This document shows, piece by piece, positions 14,012 through 22,483 of a stretch of 47,168 bases of DNA. Made by a program: the position numbers and the translations under genes. The notes beneath the pieces were generated by a model. That model was not told the DNA's origin. It saw only the letters and a list, made by a program, of their open reading frames with translations, and made no database searches. Source of the DNA: an uncultured Oscillospiraceae bacterium (GTDB lineage: Bacteria > Bacillota > Clostridia > Oscillospirales > Oscillospiraceae); assembly GCA_944387055.1 (NCBI GenBank), contig CALXDL010000051.1, forward strand, positions 1 to 47,168, in the 5' to 3' direction. Position 1 is the stretch's first letter; each line of letters begins with the position of its first letter.

Positions 14012-16561
14012 ATGTCGACATTCACCGTGAACGGCCGGTCCGTGACGGTAGACCGCGATCAAAAGCTGCTGCGCGTCTTGCGGGACGAGCTGCACCTCAC
14101 CTCTGTGAAGGACGGCTGCTCTGAGGGGGCCTGCGGCACCTGCACCGTGCTGGTGGACGGCAAGCCCACCCGTGCCTGCGTCCCCCGGACCAGCAAGCTG
14201 GAGGGCAAGGAGATCCTCACAGTGGAAGGGCTGACGGATCTCGAGAAAGCCGTCTATACCTATGCCTTCGGGGCGGCCGGGGCAGTCCAGTGCGGGTTCT
14301 GCATCCCTGGCATGGTGATGTGCGCCAAGGCCCTGCTGGACAAAGATCCCGCGCCTTCGCGGGAGGCGGCGGCCCACGCCATCCGCAACAACATCTGCCG
14401 CTGTACCGGATATGTGAAGATCATCGACGCCATCTTGCTGGCGGCGGAGACGTTCCGGACAGGGAGCATCCCGCCACCGCCGGAGGACTGGTCCCTGGGT
14501 GCGCGCGTGCCTCGGGTGGATGTGGCGGAGAAGGTCTGCGGCACGGGACGCTATCCGGACGATATCTATCTGGATGGGATGCTCTACGGCAGCGCCGTAC
14601 GCAGCGCTTATCCGCGGGCCCGCGTCCTGGCGATCCATACGGAGGAGGCCAAGGCCCTGCCCGGAGTGGCCTGTGTCCTCACGGCGGCGGATATCCCGGG
14701 GGAGAACAAAGTAGGCCATCTGAAAAAGGACTGGGACACGATGATCGCCGTGGGGGACATCACCCACTATCTGGGCGATGCCATCTGCCTGGTGGCGGCG
14801 GAGACGCCGGAGATCTTGGCCAAGGCAAAAGAGCTGGTGCGGGTGGAATACGAAGAGCTCCCCATGGTCCGCAGTCCGCGGGAGGCCATGGCGCCGGACG
14901 CACCTCTGGTCCACCGCTCCGGCAATCTGCTGGCACACAAGCACATCCAGCGGGGCAACCCGGCGGAGGCCATCGCCAAGAGCAAGCATGTGCTGACCCA
15001 GCGGTTCTCCACCCCCTGGACGGAGCACGCTTTCCTGGAACCGGAGTGCGCGGTGGCCTATCCGGACGGAGCGGGCGTGATGGTCCTCTCCACAGACCAG
15101 GGAGCCTATGACACGCAGCATGAGATCATGGGGATGCTGGGCCTGCCGGCGGAACTGGTGAAGGTACGCAACTGCTTGGTGGGTGGCGGCTTCGGTGGGA
15201 AGGAAGATGTGACGGTGCAGCACCACGCGGCCCTCATCGCCTATCTCACCAAACGCCCGGTGAAAGTGAAGCTCACCCGGGCGGAGAGCATCCTGATCCA
15301 TCCCAAGCGCCATCCCATGGAAATGGAGTTCTCCATCGGATGTGACGAAAACGGCATCATCCAGGGCGTGGCCGCCGAGGTCATCGCTGACACGGGGGCC
15401 TATGCCTCTTTGGGCGGCCCGGTACTGGAACGTGCCTGCACCCATGCCGCTGGTCCCTATAACTACCAGAACTTCGAGATCGACGGCTGGGCCTATTATA
15501 CCAACAACCCTCCCGCCGGGGCCTTCCGGGGCTTCGGGGTGACCCAGACATGCTTTTGCATCGAGACGCTCCTCAACCAGATGGCGGACATCGTGGGGAT
15601 CACGCCCTGGGAGATCCGCTGGCGCAACGCCATCCGTCCGGGGCAGGAGCTGCCCAACGGACAGATCGTGGACGGATCCACTGGTCTGGCAGAGACGCTG
15701 GAGGCGGTGCGGCCCTATGTGGAGAAGGAGAAGTACGTGGGCCTGGCCTGCGCCATGAAGAACGCAGGCGTGGGCGTCGGGCTGCCGGATACCGGCCGCT
15801 GCCGCCTGGTGGTGGAGGACGGTGCGCTCCACATCTTCGCCGGTGCCTCCTGCATCGGCCAGGGCCTGGGCACCGTCCTGACCCAGATGGTCTATGACCA
15901 GACTGGCATCCCGCGGGAGAAGATCGTATACGAGCGCTCCAACACCTACTGCGCGCCCGACTCCGGCACCACTTCCGGCTCCCGCCAGACGCTGTTCACC
16001 GGCGAGGCGGTGCGCCGGGCCTGCCAGGACCTGAAGGAGGCCATGGGGGACGGCGGACTGGATGCCTTGGAGGGCCAAGAGTTCTATGGAGAGTATCTGG
16101 GCAAGACAGACCCGCTGGGGGCCCCAGTGCCCAATCCGGTCAGCCACATCGCGTACGGCTATGCCACCCAGGTCTGTATCCTGGGGGAAGACGGCCGCAT
16201 CCGCCAGATCGTGGCGGCCCACGATGTAGGCAAGGCCGTGAACCCCATCTCCATCGAGGGACAGATCGAGGGGGGCGTGGTCATGTCGATGGGCTTCGCC
16301 TTGACAGAACACTACCCGCTGACGGACTGCAGGCCCACGGCCAAGTTCGGGACACTGGGACTGTTCCGGGCCGATCAGATCCCCAAGATCACGCCCATCA
16401 TCGTGGAGAAGCCGGGCCTGGACGTCGCCTGCGGCGCCATCGGCATCGGTGAGATCACCGCCATCCCCACGGCGCCCGCCATCGCAGACGCCTATTACCG
16501 CTATGACGGCCGCCGGCGGACCAGCCTCCCCCTGGAGGGGACGCCCTATAGCCGCACATGA
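14012..16561 (+). CDS. Selenium-dependent-type xanthine dehydrogenase, fused FeS and molybdopterin domains
   Basis: This 849-residue enzyme of the xanthine oxidase family probably hydroxylates a purine. Residues 1-160 form the two 2Fe-2S domains: a plant-type cluster (C36, C41, C44, C56) and a second cluster (CGFC at 94-97 and CRC at 129-131). The remainder is the molybdopterin part, with VGGGFGGKEDV and the catalytic Glu in GAIGIGEIT near the end. There is no FAD domain. This fused layout and length fit the selenium-dependent xanthine dehydrogenase family, whose selenium is a labile ligand and not selenocysteine. TGAGGAGGTC precedes the ATG at 14012. Selenium dependence is inferred from family resemblance. 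Confidence 0.88.
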   Translation: MSTFTVNGRSVTVDRDQKLLRVLRDELHLTSVKDGCSEGACGTCTVLVDGKPTRACVPRTSKLEGKEILTVEGLTDLEKAVYTYAFGAAGAVQCGFCIPGMVMCAKALLDKDPAPSREAAAHAIRNNICRCTGYVKIIDAILLAAETFRTGSIPPPPEDWSLGARVPRVDVAEKVCGTGRYPDDIYLDGMLYGSAVRSAYPRARVLAIHTEEAKALPGVACVLTAADIPGENKVGHLKKDWDTMIAVGDITHYLGDAICLVAAETPEILAKAKELVRVEYEELPMVRSPREAMAPDAPLVHRSGNLLAHKHIQRGNPAEAIAKSKHVLTQRFSTPWTEHAFLEPECAVAYPDGAGVMVLSTDQGAYDTQHEIMGMLGLPAELVKVRNCLVGGGFGGKEDVTVQHHAALIAYLTKRPVKVKLTRAESILIHPKRHPMEMEFSIGCDENGIIQGVAAEVIADTGAYASLGGPVLERACTHAAGPYNYQNFEIDGWAYYTNNPPAGAFRGFGVTQTCFCIETLLNQMADIVGITPWEIRWRNAIRPGQELPNGQIVDGSTGLAETLEAVRPYVEKEKYVGLACAMKNAGVGVGLPDTGRCRLVVEDGALHIFAGASCIGQGLGTVLTQMVYDQTGIPREKIVYERSNTYCAPDSGTTSGSRQTLFTGEAVRRACQDLKEAMGDGGLDALEGQEFYGEYLGKTDPLGAPVPNPVSHIAYGYATQVCILGEDGRIRQIVAAHDVGKAVNPISIEGQIEGGVVMSMGFALTEHYPLTDCRPTAKFGTLGLFRADQIPKITPIIVEKPGLDVACGAIGIGEITAIPTAPAIADAYYRYDGRRRTSLPLEGTPYSRT

Positions 16562-16587
16562 GTTCGGACTGGCCGGCGTGCTGCCGG

Positions 16588-16857
16588 TCATGCCCGTTCC
16601 TGGATCGTCACATGGATGCTGTCTCCGGGGCGTTTGCCGATCTTGACCCGGATATCCTTCCGCACGCCCAAGATGTGCCCGGGCGTCCCCATCCGCACCA
16701 GGCTCCCATCATAGGGGACGCCATCGAAGGTGGCCCGCACCTTCACGCGCCCCCGGCCAAAGACCGCGGGCACGTCGAAGGGGATCTCGATATAGGCCCC
16801 ATCCAGGTCCGGCACCTTGCGCAGGACGGCGTCGAAGGAGAAGATATCCGGCTTCAT
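16588..16857 (-). CDS. DUF1905-family protein
   Basis: This 89-residue protein matches the DUF1905 pattern as I know it: an N-terminal part ending in [13 protein letters not shown], then [22 protein letters not shown], then a lysine/arginine stretch and GDSIHVTIQ at the end. The family is a small beta barrel often found alone or fused to YdeI/OmpD-like domains; its biochemical role is not established. Its ATG overlaps the mocA stop (ATGA), so the two genes are translationally coupled. The pair lies on the minus strand between two molybdenum hydroxylase operons, converging on the fused dehydrogenase gene 26 bases away. A role in enzyme maturation is speculation from context. Confidence 0.8.
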   Translation of the reverse strand: MKPDIFSFDAVLRKVPDLDGAYIEIPFDVPAVFGRGRVKVRATFDGVPYDGSLVRMGTPGHILGVRKDIRVKIGKRPGDSIHVTIQERA

Positions 16858-17444
16858 CCGCGTGCTCCTTCCAGGGCTGCCAGCGCCTCCGCCGTATCCA
16901 CGTCGTAGAGCTCCGCGGCGTCCGTCTCCAGCAGGATCAAGTCTTCCTCGTGCCGCCGGATGACCGTGTTCCCCCCGTGGTCTTCCCGCAGGGCCATCAG
17001 CTCCGGGAACAGCCGAGCCGGGAACACGCAGGGGTTCCCGCGGACACCGCCGTGGCCAAGGGCCGCGATCCGGTCCGGCTGACGCCGCCAGAGGTCCACG
17101 AGCCCCGCTATGCTCTCGCGGCGCAGCAGCGGCTGATCGGACACCAGGAACATGACGCCGTCACAGTCCCGCAGTGCCGTCAGGCCCAACTGGATGGTGT
17201 AGCTGATCCCATAGTCGGGGTGCGGATCGTACAAGGCCGCGAAGCGGAACTCCCCGGCAAGGTGCATGACCTGCGGATACTGGGTCACCACCACCACGGT
17301 GTGGAAGACCTCTCCCGGGACCGCCTCCAGCGCCCGGCGGATGAGGCTCCGCCCTTCGAGTTGGGCGGCCAATTTGTTGTCTCCGAACCGCCGGGCATTG
17401 CCGGCGGCCATCACCACGCAGCCGAGCTGCAAGGACGTGTCCAT
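16854..17444 (-). CDS. MocA-like molybdenum cofactor cytidylyltransferase
   Basis: This 196-residue nucleotidyltransferase resembles MocA/YgfJ. It has the signature [16 protein letters not shown] (L/M-A-A-G-x-x-x-R-F-G-x-x-K), where the Lys and Arg bind the nucleotide triphosphate. The middle of the protein has ISYTIQLGL and [10 protein letters not shown], the metal-binding Asp region, then GNPCVFP. MocA converts the molybdenum cofactor to the cytosine dinucleotide form. YgfJ-like relatives are found beside xanthine dehydrogenase genes and the selenium-dependent hydroxylases. The ATG at 17444 has GAGAGGAG upstream; a GTG at 17462 is less likely. It is divergent from xdhA, 80 bases away, and coupled to the DUF1905 gene. 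Confidence 0.85.
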   Translation of the reverse strand: MDTSLQLGCVVMAAGNARRFGDNKLAAQLEGRSLIRRALEAVPGEVFHTVVVVTQYPQVMHLAGEFRFAALYDPHPDYGISYTIQLGLTALRDCDGVMFLVSDQPLLRRESIAGLVDLWRRQPDRIAALGHGGVRGNPCVFPARLFPELMALREDHGGNTVIRRHEEDLILLETDAAELYDVDTAEALAALEGARG

Positions 17445-17524
17445 ACGCGACGCTCCTCTCACCTGTTTTTGATAGTATACCCTGTCCCAGCGAGAAATTC
17501 TACTGCATGAAGGAGGAATGTCCG

Positions 17525-19819
17525 ATGAGCAAGAGCGTTGGCAAGAGCGTCGTCCGCGTGGACGCTTATGAAAAGGCCACCGGGCGTGCCAAGTACACAG
17601 ATGACTTATGCGACCGCAGCGCCCTCATCGTCAAGATCTGCCACTCCACCATCGCCCACGGCTTCGTGCGCTCCATCGATACCACGGCGGCGGAGGCCAT
17701 CCCCGGCGTGGTGCGGGTGCTGACGTGTTTCGACGTGCCCGATATCCCGTTCCCCACGGCAGGCCATCCCTGGTCCACGGATCCAGGCCATCAGGACGTG
17801 GCGGACCGGCTGCTGCTCAACCGTCATGTCCGCTATTATGGAGACGAGGTGGCCGCCGTCATCGCAGAGGACGAGGTGGCCGCGGCCCAGGCCGTCCGAG
17901 CGCTGAAGGTGGAGTATGAGGAGCTGCCGTTCGTCTTGGATGTGCAGGAGGCCATGGCGCCGGGCGCGCCGCAGATCCATGAGGACTGCCCCGGCAATGT
18001 CTTGAAGCACACGGACATCCGCAAGGGCGACTACCAAAAGGCAATCCAGGAGCCAGGCCTCATCAAAGTGGAGGGCTGGTACGATACGCCCACTGTCCAG
18101 CACTGCCACATCGAGAACCACGGATGCTTCGCCTACATGGAGGCGGGCCGGGTGGTGGTGGTCACCTCCACGCAGATCCCCCATATCGTCCGCCGCGTGG
18201 TGGGGCAGGCGCTGGGCCTGCCCTGGGGGAGCGTGCGGATCGTCAAACCGTACATCGGCGGCGGGTTCGGCAATAAGCAGGACGCCCTTTACGAGCCGCT
18301 GTGCGCGTGGTGTTCTACCCAGGTGGGGGGACGGCTGGTGAAGCTGGAGTGCACGCGGGAGGAGACGTTCGTCTCCAACCGGGTGCGCCATGCCATCCGC
18401 ACGCACATTATCTCCTGGGTGCGCCCTGACGGCACGCTGGTGGCCCGGAAGTTCGAGGCGTTCTCCAACCAGGGGGCCTATGCCTCCCACGGGCACAGCA
18501 TCGTGGCCAAGGGCATGGGCGCCTTCCCGCAGCTCTATCCCTGTGACAACTTGGAGTGCGACTGCTGGACCGTGTATACGGACCGTCCGGCGGCCGGCGC
18601 CATGCGGGGCTATGGCATCCCGCAGGCCATGTGGGCCGGGGAGTGCCACATCGATGATATCTGCAAGGCGATCGGGATGGAGCCCATGGCCTTCCGGCGG
18701 AAGGATCTGATGCCCATGGGCTTCACGGACGCCTTTTCCAAGAACGAGCTGTATTCCGACACGTTCGAGCAGTGCATGGACAAAGGCATGGCCCTCATCG
18801 ACTATGAGCGGAAGTATCGGGAGTACCAGCATCAGACTGGTCCCATCCGCCGGGGCGTGGGCCTGGCGGTGTTCTGGTACAACACTGCGGTCTGGCCGAT
18901 CTCTCTGGAGTCCTCTTCCTGCCGGATGGTGGTGAACCAGGACGGCTCTCTCCAGTTCCAGACCGGAGAGACGGAGATCGGACAGGGATGCGACACCGCC
19001 TATTCCCAGATGGTGGCGGACGCTGTGGGCGTGCCTCTGGCGGACGTCCATGTGGTCACTACCCAGGACACGGACGTGACCCCCTACGGGACCGGCGCTT
19101 ATGCCTCCCGGCAGACGTACATCGGCGGATTTTCCATCGTGCAGACCGCCAAGGCCCTGCGGGAACGGATCCTAGCCATCGCCCATGAGCAGACCCGGAT
19201 GCCGGTGGCAAATCTGGATCTGGTGGATGGGAAGATCGTCCGCAGATCCGACGGCCGCGTCCTCAAGACGCTTGGCGACCTGGCCACTGAGAGCCTCTAT
19301 TCCCTGGAACACAGCCAGCACATCACCGCGGAGACGACGGCGCAGATCAAGTCCAACGCCTATTCGTTCGGCTGTTCTTTCGCAGAGGTGGAGGTGGATA
19401 TCCCCATGTGCAAAGTGGAGCTGGTGGATATCGTCAATGTCCATGACTGCGGGACCCTCATCAATCCCGCTCTGGCGGAGGCACAGGTCCACGGCGGCAT
19501 GTCCATGGCCATCGGCTATGGTTTGAGCGAAGAGCTGCGGTTCGATGAGAAGACCGGCAGGCCCCTCAACGGCAATCTGCTGGACTATAAGCTCTCCACG
19601 TTCATGGATCACCCCAGGCTCCAGGCGGCCTTCGTGGAGAACCCGGAACCCACCTCGCCTTATGGGACCAAGGCCCTGGGCGAGCCGCCGGCCTGTTCCG
19701 GCGCTCCCGCGATCCGCAACGCGATCCTCCAAGCGACAGGCGTCGCGTTCGATGCCTGCCCCATCACGCCCCACGTCCTCTATCGGAAGTTCAAAGAGGC
19801 CGGGCTCATCGAAGACTGA
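17525..19819 (+). CDS. xdhA: Xanthine dehydrogenase molybdopterin-binding subunit
   Basis: This is the catalytic subunit of a three-part molybdenum hydroxylase similar to E. coli XdhABC, at 764 residues against about 750 there. The N-terminal a/b hammerhead domain starts VGKSVVRVDAYEKATGRAKY. The molybdopterin part shows YIGGGFGNKQD, RPAAGAMRGYGIPQ and, near the C-terminus, GTKALGEPP with the expected catalytic Glu. The ATG at 17525 has GAAGGAGGAA upstream; an ATG at 17507 would precede it with a poor site. xdhB and xdhC follow with 15-base and overlapping junctions, so the three are one operon. The substrate (hypoxanthine, xanthine or another N-heterocycle) cannot be fixed from sequence. Confidence 0.92.
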   Translation: MSKSVGKSVVRVDAYEKATGRAKYTDDLCDRSALIVKICHSTIAHGFVRSIDTTAAEAIPGVVRVLTCFDVPDIPFPTAGHPWSTDPGHQDVADRLLLNRHVRYYGDEVAAVIAEDEVAAAQAVRALKVEYEELPFVLDVQEAMAPGAPQIHEDCPGNVLKHTDIRKGDYQKAIQEPGLIKVEGWYDTPTVQHCHIENHGCFAYMEAGRVVVVTSTQIPHIVRRVVGQALGLPWGSVRIVKPYIGGGFGNKQDALYEPLCAWCSTQVGGRLVKLECTREETFVSNRVRHAIRTHIISWVRPDGTLVARKFEAFSNQGAYASHGHSIVAKGMGAFPQLYPCDNLECDCWTVYTDRPAAGAMRGYGIPQAMWAGECHIDDICKAIGMEPMAFRRKDLMPMGFTDAFSKNELYSDTFEQCMDKGMALIDYERKYREYQHQTGPIRRGVGLAVFWYNTAVWPISLESSSCRMVVNQDGSLQFQTGETEIGQGCDTAYSQMVADAVGVPLADVHVVTTQDTDVTPYGTGAYASRQTYIGGFSIVQTAKALRERILAIAHEQTRMPVANLDLVDGKIVRRSDGRVLKTLGDLATESLYSLEHSQHITAETTAQIKSNAYSFGCSFAEVEVDIPMCKVELVDIVNVHDCGTLINPALAEAQVHGGMSMAIGYGLSEELRFDEKTGRPLNGNLLDYKLSTFMDHPRLQAAFVENPEPTSPYGTKALGEPPACSGAPAIRNAILQATGVAFDACPITPHVLYRKFKEAGLIED

Positions 19820-19834
19820 GGGAGGGGACTACAG

Positions 19835-20716
19835 ATGTATGATATGAAAGCCCTGTACCAGGCCACGAGCGTCGCAGACGCCGTGGCGCTCCGGGTGGCC
19901 CATCCCGAGGCCCAGATCATCGCCGGCGGCTCTGACGTGTTGGTGCAGATGCGGGAGGGGAAGCGGGCCGGCGTGGAGCTGATTTCTATCTACGGGTTGG
20001 ATGAGCTCCGGGGCGTGTCCCTGGAGGCGGACGGCACGCTGCGCATCGGCAGCCTCACGAGCTTCTCCCACATCACCCGTGACCCGCTGATCCAACAGTA
20101 CATGAACGTTTTGGGAGAGGCGGTGGATCAGGTGGGCGGACCGCAGATCCGCAACATCGGTACGATTGGCGGCAACACCTGCAATGGCGTTACCTCCGCG
20201 GATTCTGCATCCACGCTCTTCGCCTATGACGCACGCATCGAGCTGACGGGCCCAGCAGGCGTGCGGCATGTGCCTATCCAGGCGTTCTATATCCGCTCGG
20301 GCGTGGTGGATGTCCGACCCGGTGAGATCCAAACGGCCATCCTCATCCAGAAAGATGATTATATCGATACTTTTGGTCATTATATCAAATATTCTATGCG
20401 CAATGCCATGGATATCGCCACGCTGGGCACTTCCGTCAACGTCCGCTTGAGCGCGGACAAGCGGCGGGTGGAGCGGGCGCGGGTGGCCTTTGGCGTGGCC
20501 GGGCCTGTGCCGCTGCGGGCCGCACATGCGGAGGCCGCGGCGGCGGGAGAGGTGCTCTCCGCGTCTCTAGCGGATCGATTCGCCCAGGCCGTTAAGGAGG
20601 ACAGCCATCCCCGGGATTCCTGGCGGGCCGCCAAGGATTTCCGGATGCACATCGCGGTGGAGAGCGCCAAACGGGCATTCATCCGGGCGGTAGAGCTGGC
20701 GGGAGGTGAGTTGTGA
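19835..20716 (+). CDS. xdhB: Xanthine dehydrogenase FAD-binding subunit
   Basis: This 293-residue subunit carries FAD and passes electrons from the FeS centres to NAD+ or another acceptor. The FAD-binding segments are IIAGGSDVLVQM near residue 30 and IRNIGTIGGNTCNGVTSAD near residue 110, typical of the CO-dehydrogenase flavoprotein domain. The C-terminal domain ends near residue 290, matching E. coli XdhB (292). GGAGGGGAC precedes the ATG. The stop overlaps the xdhC start (TGATG), showing translational coupling. The N-terminus MYDMKALYQATS closely follows the YgeT/XdhB style. Confidence 0.93.
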   Translation: MYDMKALYQATSVADAVALRVAHPEAQIIAGGSDVLVQMREGKRAGVELISIYGLDELRGVSLEADGTLRIGSLTSFSHITRDPLIQQYMNVLGEAVDQVGGPQIRNIGTIGGNTCNGVTSADSASTLFAYDARIELTGPAGVRHVPIQAFYIRSGVVDVRPGEIQTAILIQKDDYIDTFGHYIKYSMRNAMDIATLGTSVNVRLSADKRRVERARVAFGVAGPVPLRAAHAEAAAAGEVLSASLADRFAQAVKEDSHPRDSWRAAKDFRMHIAVESAKRAFIRAVELAGGEL

Positions 20717-21249
20717 TGGCGGAAAAGCATGTGGTGCAGTATCAGACAGTCCATTTCCAGCTCAACGGGAGAGCCGTGGAGCGCACCGTGGACGTGCGGG
20801 CCAGCCTGACGGACATGTTGCGCAACGACTTCCGGATGACCAGCGTGAAGAAGGGCTGCGAGGTGGGCGAGTGCGGTGCCTGCAACGTCCTCATCGACGG
20901 GGAGGCGTTCAACTCCTGCATCTATCTGGCGGTCTGGGCGGAGGGGAAACAGATCCGTACGCTGGAGGGGCTCCTGGGGCCCAATGGCGAGCTCTCGGAT
21001 ATCCAGCAGGCTTTCGTGGATGAGGCAGCCATCCAGTGCGGCTTCTGCACGCCGGGATTCATCCTGACAGCGGTGGAGATCCTCGAAAGCGGCAAGCTGT
21101 ACACAGATGCCGAATTGCGCAAGCGGCTCTCCGGCCATCTGTGCCGCTGCACGGGATATGAGAACATCCTGCGGGCAGTGAAGAAGACCATGCACCAGCG
21201 GCTGGGCGTGCCTCTGCCGGAGGAGGCTGCAGGCCATCGAGTTCCTTGA
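20716..21249 (+). CDS. xdhC: Xanthine dehydrogenase iron-sulfur subunit
   Basis: This 177-residue subunit carries two 2Fe-2S clusters and links the molybdopterin and FAD subunits. The plant-type cluster uses C48, C53, C56 and C68 (KKGCEVGECGACNV and SC). The second uses CGFC (C108, C111) and CRC (C143, C145) in HLCRCTGYENI. E. coli XdhC has 159 residues; the extra length here is at the C-terminus. The ATG at 20716 overlaps the xdhB stop and is seven bases after GGGAGGTGAG; a GTG at 20713 is also possible. A 11-bp hairpin with a T-rich tail follows the gene. Confidence 0.94.
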   Translation: MAEKHVVQYQTVHFQLNGRAVERTVDVRASLTDMLRNDFRMTSVKKGCEVGECGACNVLIDGEAFNSCIYLAVWAEGKQIRTLEGLLGPNGELSDIQQAFVDEAAIQCGFCTPGFILTAVEILESGKLYTDAELRKRLSGHLCRCTGYENILRAVKKTMHQRLGVPLPEEAAGHRVP

Positions 21250-21273
21250 CGATCTGTGCGGACCAGGCGAGAT

Positions 21274-21312
21274 GCCGGCGGGAGATGTCGCTCCCGCCGG
21301 CTTTCCTGTCTC
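21274..21312 (+). terminator. Intrinsic terminator of the xdhABC operon
   Basis: The arms 21274-21284 (GCCGGCGGGAG) and 21291-21301 are perfect complements around a 6-base loop, followed by TTTCCTGTCT. It lies 25 bases after the xdhC stop and before the promoter of the next gene. Confidence 0.8.
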
Positions 21313-21343
21313 CTGCGTGGAGGGAGCCGGCCTGCAGTTTCGT

Positions 21344-21372
21344 TTGACGATTCCACAAAAAGGGATTATAAT
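21344..21372 (+). promoter_or_regulatory. Near-consensus sigma-A promoter of the cytidylate-kinase-like gene
   Basis: TTGACG (21344-21349) and TATAAT (21367-21372) are separated by 17 bases, matching 5 of 6 and 6 of 6. This shows the following gene is transcribed independently of xdhABC. Confidence 0.85.
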
Positions 21373-21399
21373 GGAAGCAACAAGGAAGGAGGGATATCC

Positions 21400-22056
21400 A
21401 TGAAGACCATCATCACCATCGGCCGGCAGTTCGGCAGCGGTGGAAAGGAAGTCGGCATCCGTGTCGCCAAAGAGCTGGGGATCCCGTTCTATGACAAAGA
21501 ACTGCTGCGGGCTGCGGCGGAGAAGAGCGGCTTATGTGAGAAGATCTTCGAGAATTTTGACGAGCGGCCCAAGAGCCTGCTGTATTCCATCGCCATGGAT
21601 TCCTATATGTTCAGCCTGCCTGGCGCGGGTGCTGGGGATTCGTTGGAGCAGCAGGTGTATCTGGCCACCTTCGACACCATCCGCCACATCGCCTCCCAAG
21701 GCCCCTGCGTGATCATCGGCCGCTGCGCGGACTATGCGCTGGCAGACGATCCGAACCTCCTGAGCCTGTTCATCCATGCACCGATGGACGTGCGCATCCA
21801 GCGGGTCGCGAAACGCCAGTCTCTCTCGCCGGAGAAGGCCAAGGCCTTGATCGTCAAGACTGACAAGCGCCGCGCTTCTTATTACGAGTACTATTCCTCT
21901 CGGAAATGGGGCGCTGTGGACAGCTATGACTTCTGCATGGACTCCAGCTATCTGGGGTTGAGCGGCACTGTGGAACTGATCCGCGCTATGGTAGAGCATA
22001 AGGAACACCCTGTCCCCAGCCCTACCGAGGAAGATCCCACGCAGGCTGGACAGTGA
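21400..22056 (+). CDS. Cytidylate-kinase-like family protein
   Basis: This 218-residue P-loop protein belongs to the cytidylate-kinase-like family common in Clostridia. It opens with MKTIITIGRQFGSGGKEVG, where GRQFGSGGKEVG is the modified Walker A typical of this family, followed by LGIPFYDKELL. PCVIIGRCADYAL and the LID-type segment RVAKRQSLSPEKAKALI follow. Bona fide CMP kinases differ, so the true substrate is uncertain. The end is Pro/Glu-rich. AAGGAGGG precedes the ATG, which sits 28 bases after a near-consensus promoter. A strong bidirectional terminator follows. It is flanked by xdhABC and a ModE-like gene but has its own transcription unit. Confidence 0.85.
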   Translation: MKTIITIGRQFGSGGKEVGIRVAKELGIPFYDKELLRAAAEKSGLCEKIFENFDERPKSLLYSIAMDSYMFSLPGAGAGDSLEQQVYLATFDTIRHIASQGPCVIIGRCADYALADDPNLLSLFIHAPMDVRIQRVAKRQSLSPEKAKALIVKTDKRRASYYEYYSSRKWGAVDSYDFCMDSSYLGLSGTVELIRAMVEHKEHPVPSPTEEDPTQAGQ

Positions 22057-22074
22057 TGGGTACGAGAGCGTATC

Positions 22075-22107
22075 AAAGGAGCGGACCGCTCAGCGGTCCG
22101 CTCCTTT
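22075..22107. terminator. Bidirectional terminator between convergent genes
   Basis: The arms 22075-22090 and 22092-22107 are perfect complements (AAAGGAGCGGACCGCT arm), giving a 16-bp stem less the tight loop. It has A residues on one side and TTTCTG on the other. It overlaps the 3' end of the ModE-like gene on the minus strand. Confidence 0.75.
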
Positions 22108-22470
22108 CTGTCCTGTCCCAAGTCCGGATCCGAAGGCTTCTTCGAACCGGGCACGGCTGTATGCCTGGACATCCGCGCAGTACGCGTCATAAGCCGCCAG
22201 CAGCTGCACGGCCTGGTCCGTCAGCACCGCGCCGCCGCCGCCAGCTCCACCGATGGTAGAGGAGAGCAGCTTGCAGCCGAAGACGGACTCGGCGGTATGC
22301 ACGATCCGCCACGCCTTGGAGTAAGCCATCCCCATGGAAGCTGCCGCCGCCCGCAGGGATCGGTGCGCTTCCACCCGGTGCAAGAGCGTTGCGATACCGG
22401 GACCGAAACAGCGCTGATCGTCGCCAGAGTAGATCCGTATCGTCAGCTTCAGGTGCAGGTCCTGTCCCAT
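22090..22470 (-). CDS. ModE-like winged-helix DNA-binding protein
   Basis: This 126-residue protein matches the N-terminal DNA-binding domain of ModE, the molybdate-responsive regulator. Its core includes IRIYSGDDQRCFGPGIATLLHRVEAHRSLRAAAASMGMAYSKAWRI (in pieces: a GPGI turn, then helix-turn-helix SLRAAAASMGMAYSKAW). After it comes a wing with GGAGGGGAVLT. The molybdate-binding TOBE domains of full ModE are absent. Such stand-alone proteins are common beside molybdenum enzymes. The ATG at 22470 has GAAGGAGGC upstream. It sits just beyond the hydroxylase cluster, so control of that cluster or of molybdate uptake is plausible but not shown. Confidence 0.85.
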   Translation of the reverse strand: MGQDLHLKLTIRIYSGDDQRCFGPGIATLLHRVEAHRSLRAAAASMGMAYSKAWRIVHTAESVFGCKLLSSTIGGAGGGGAVLTDQAVQLLAAYDAYCADVQAYSRARFEEAFGSGLGTGQKGADR

Positions 22471-22483
22471 CCCATCGCCTCCT

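Noticed and set aside
14012-16561. Selenocysteine in the selenium-dependent-type dehydrogenase
   Set aside because: No in-frame TGA is present. In this family selenium is a dissociable ligand, so no recoding is needed.
13853-16591. 912-residue open frame on the minus strand across the fused dehydrogenase
   Set aside because: Same effect of high GC at third codon positions; the plus strand encodes a well-conserved enzyme.
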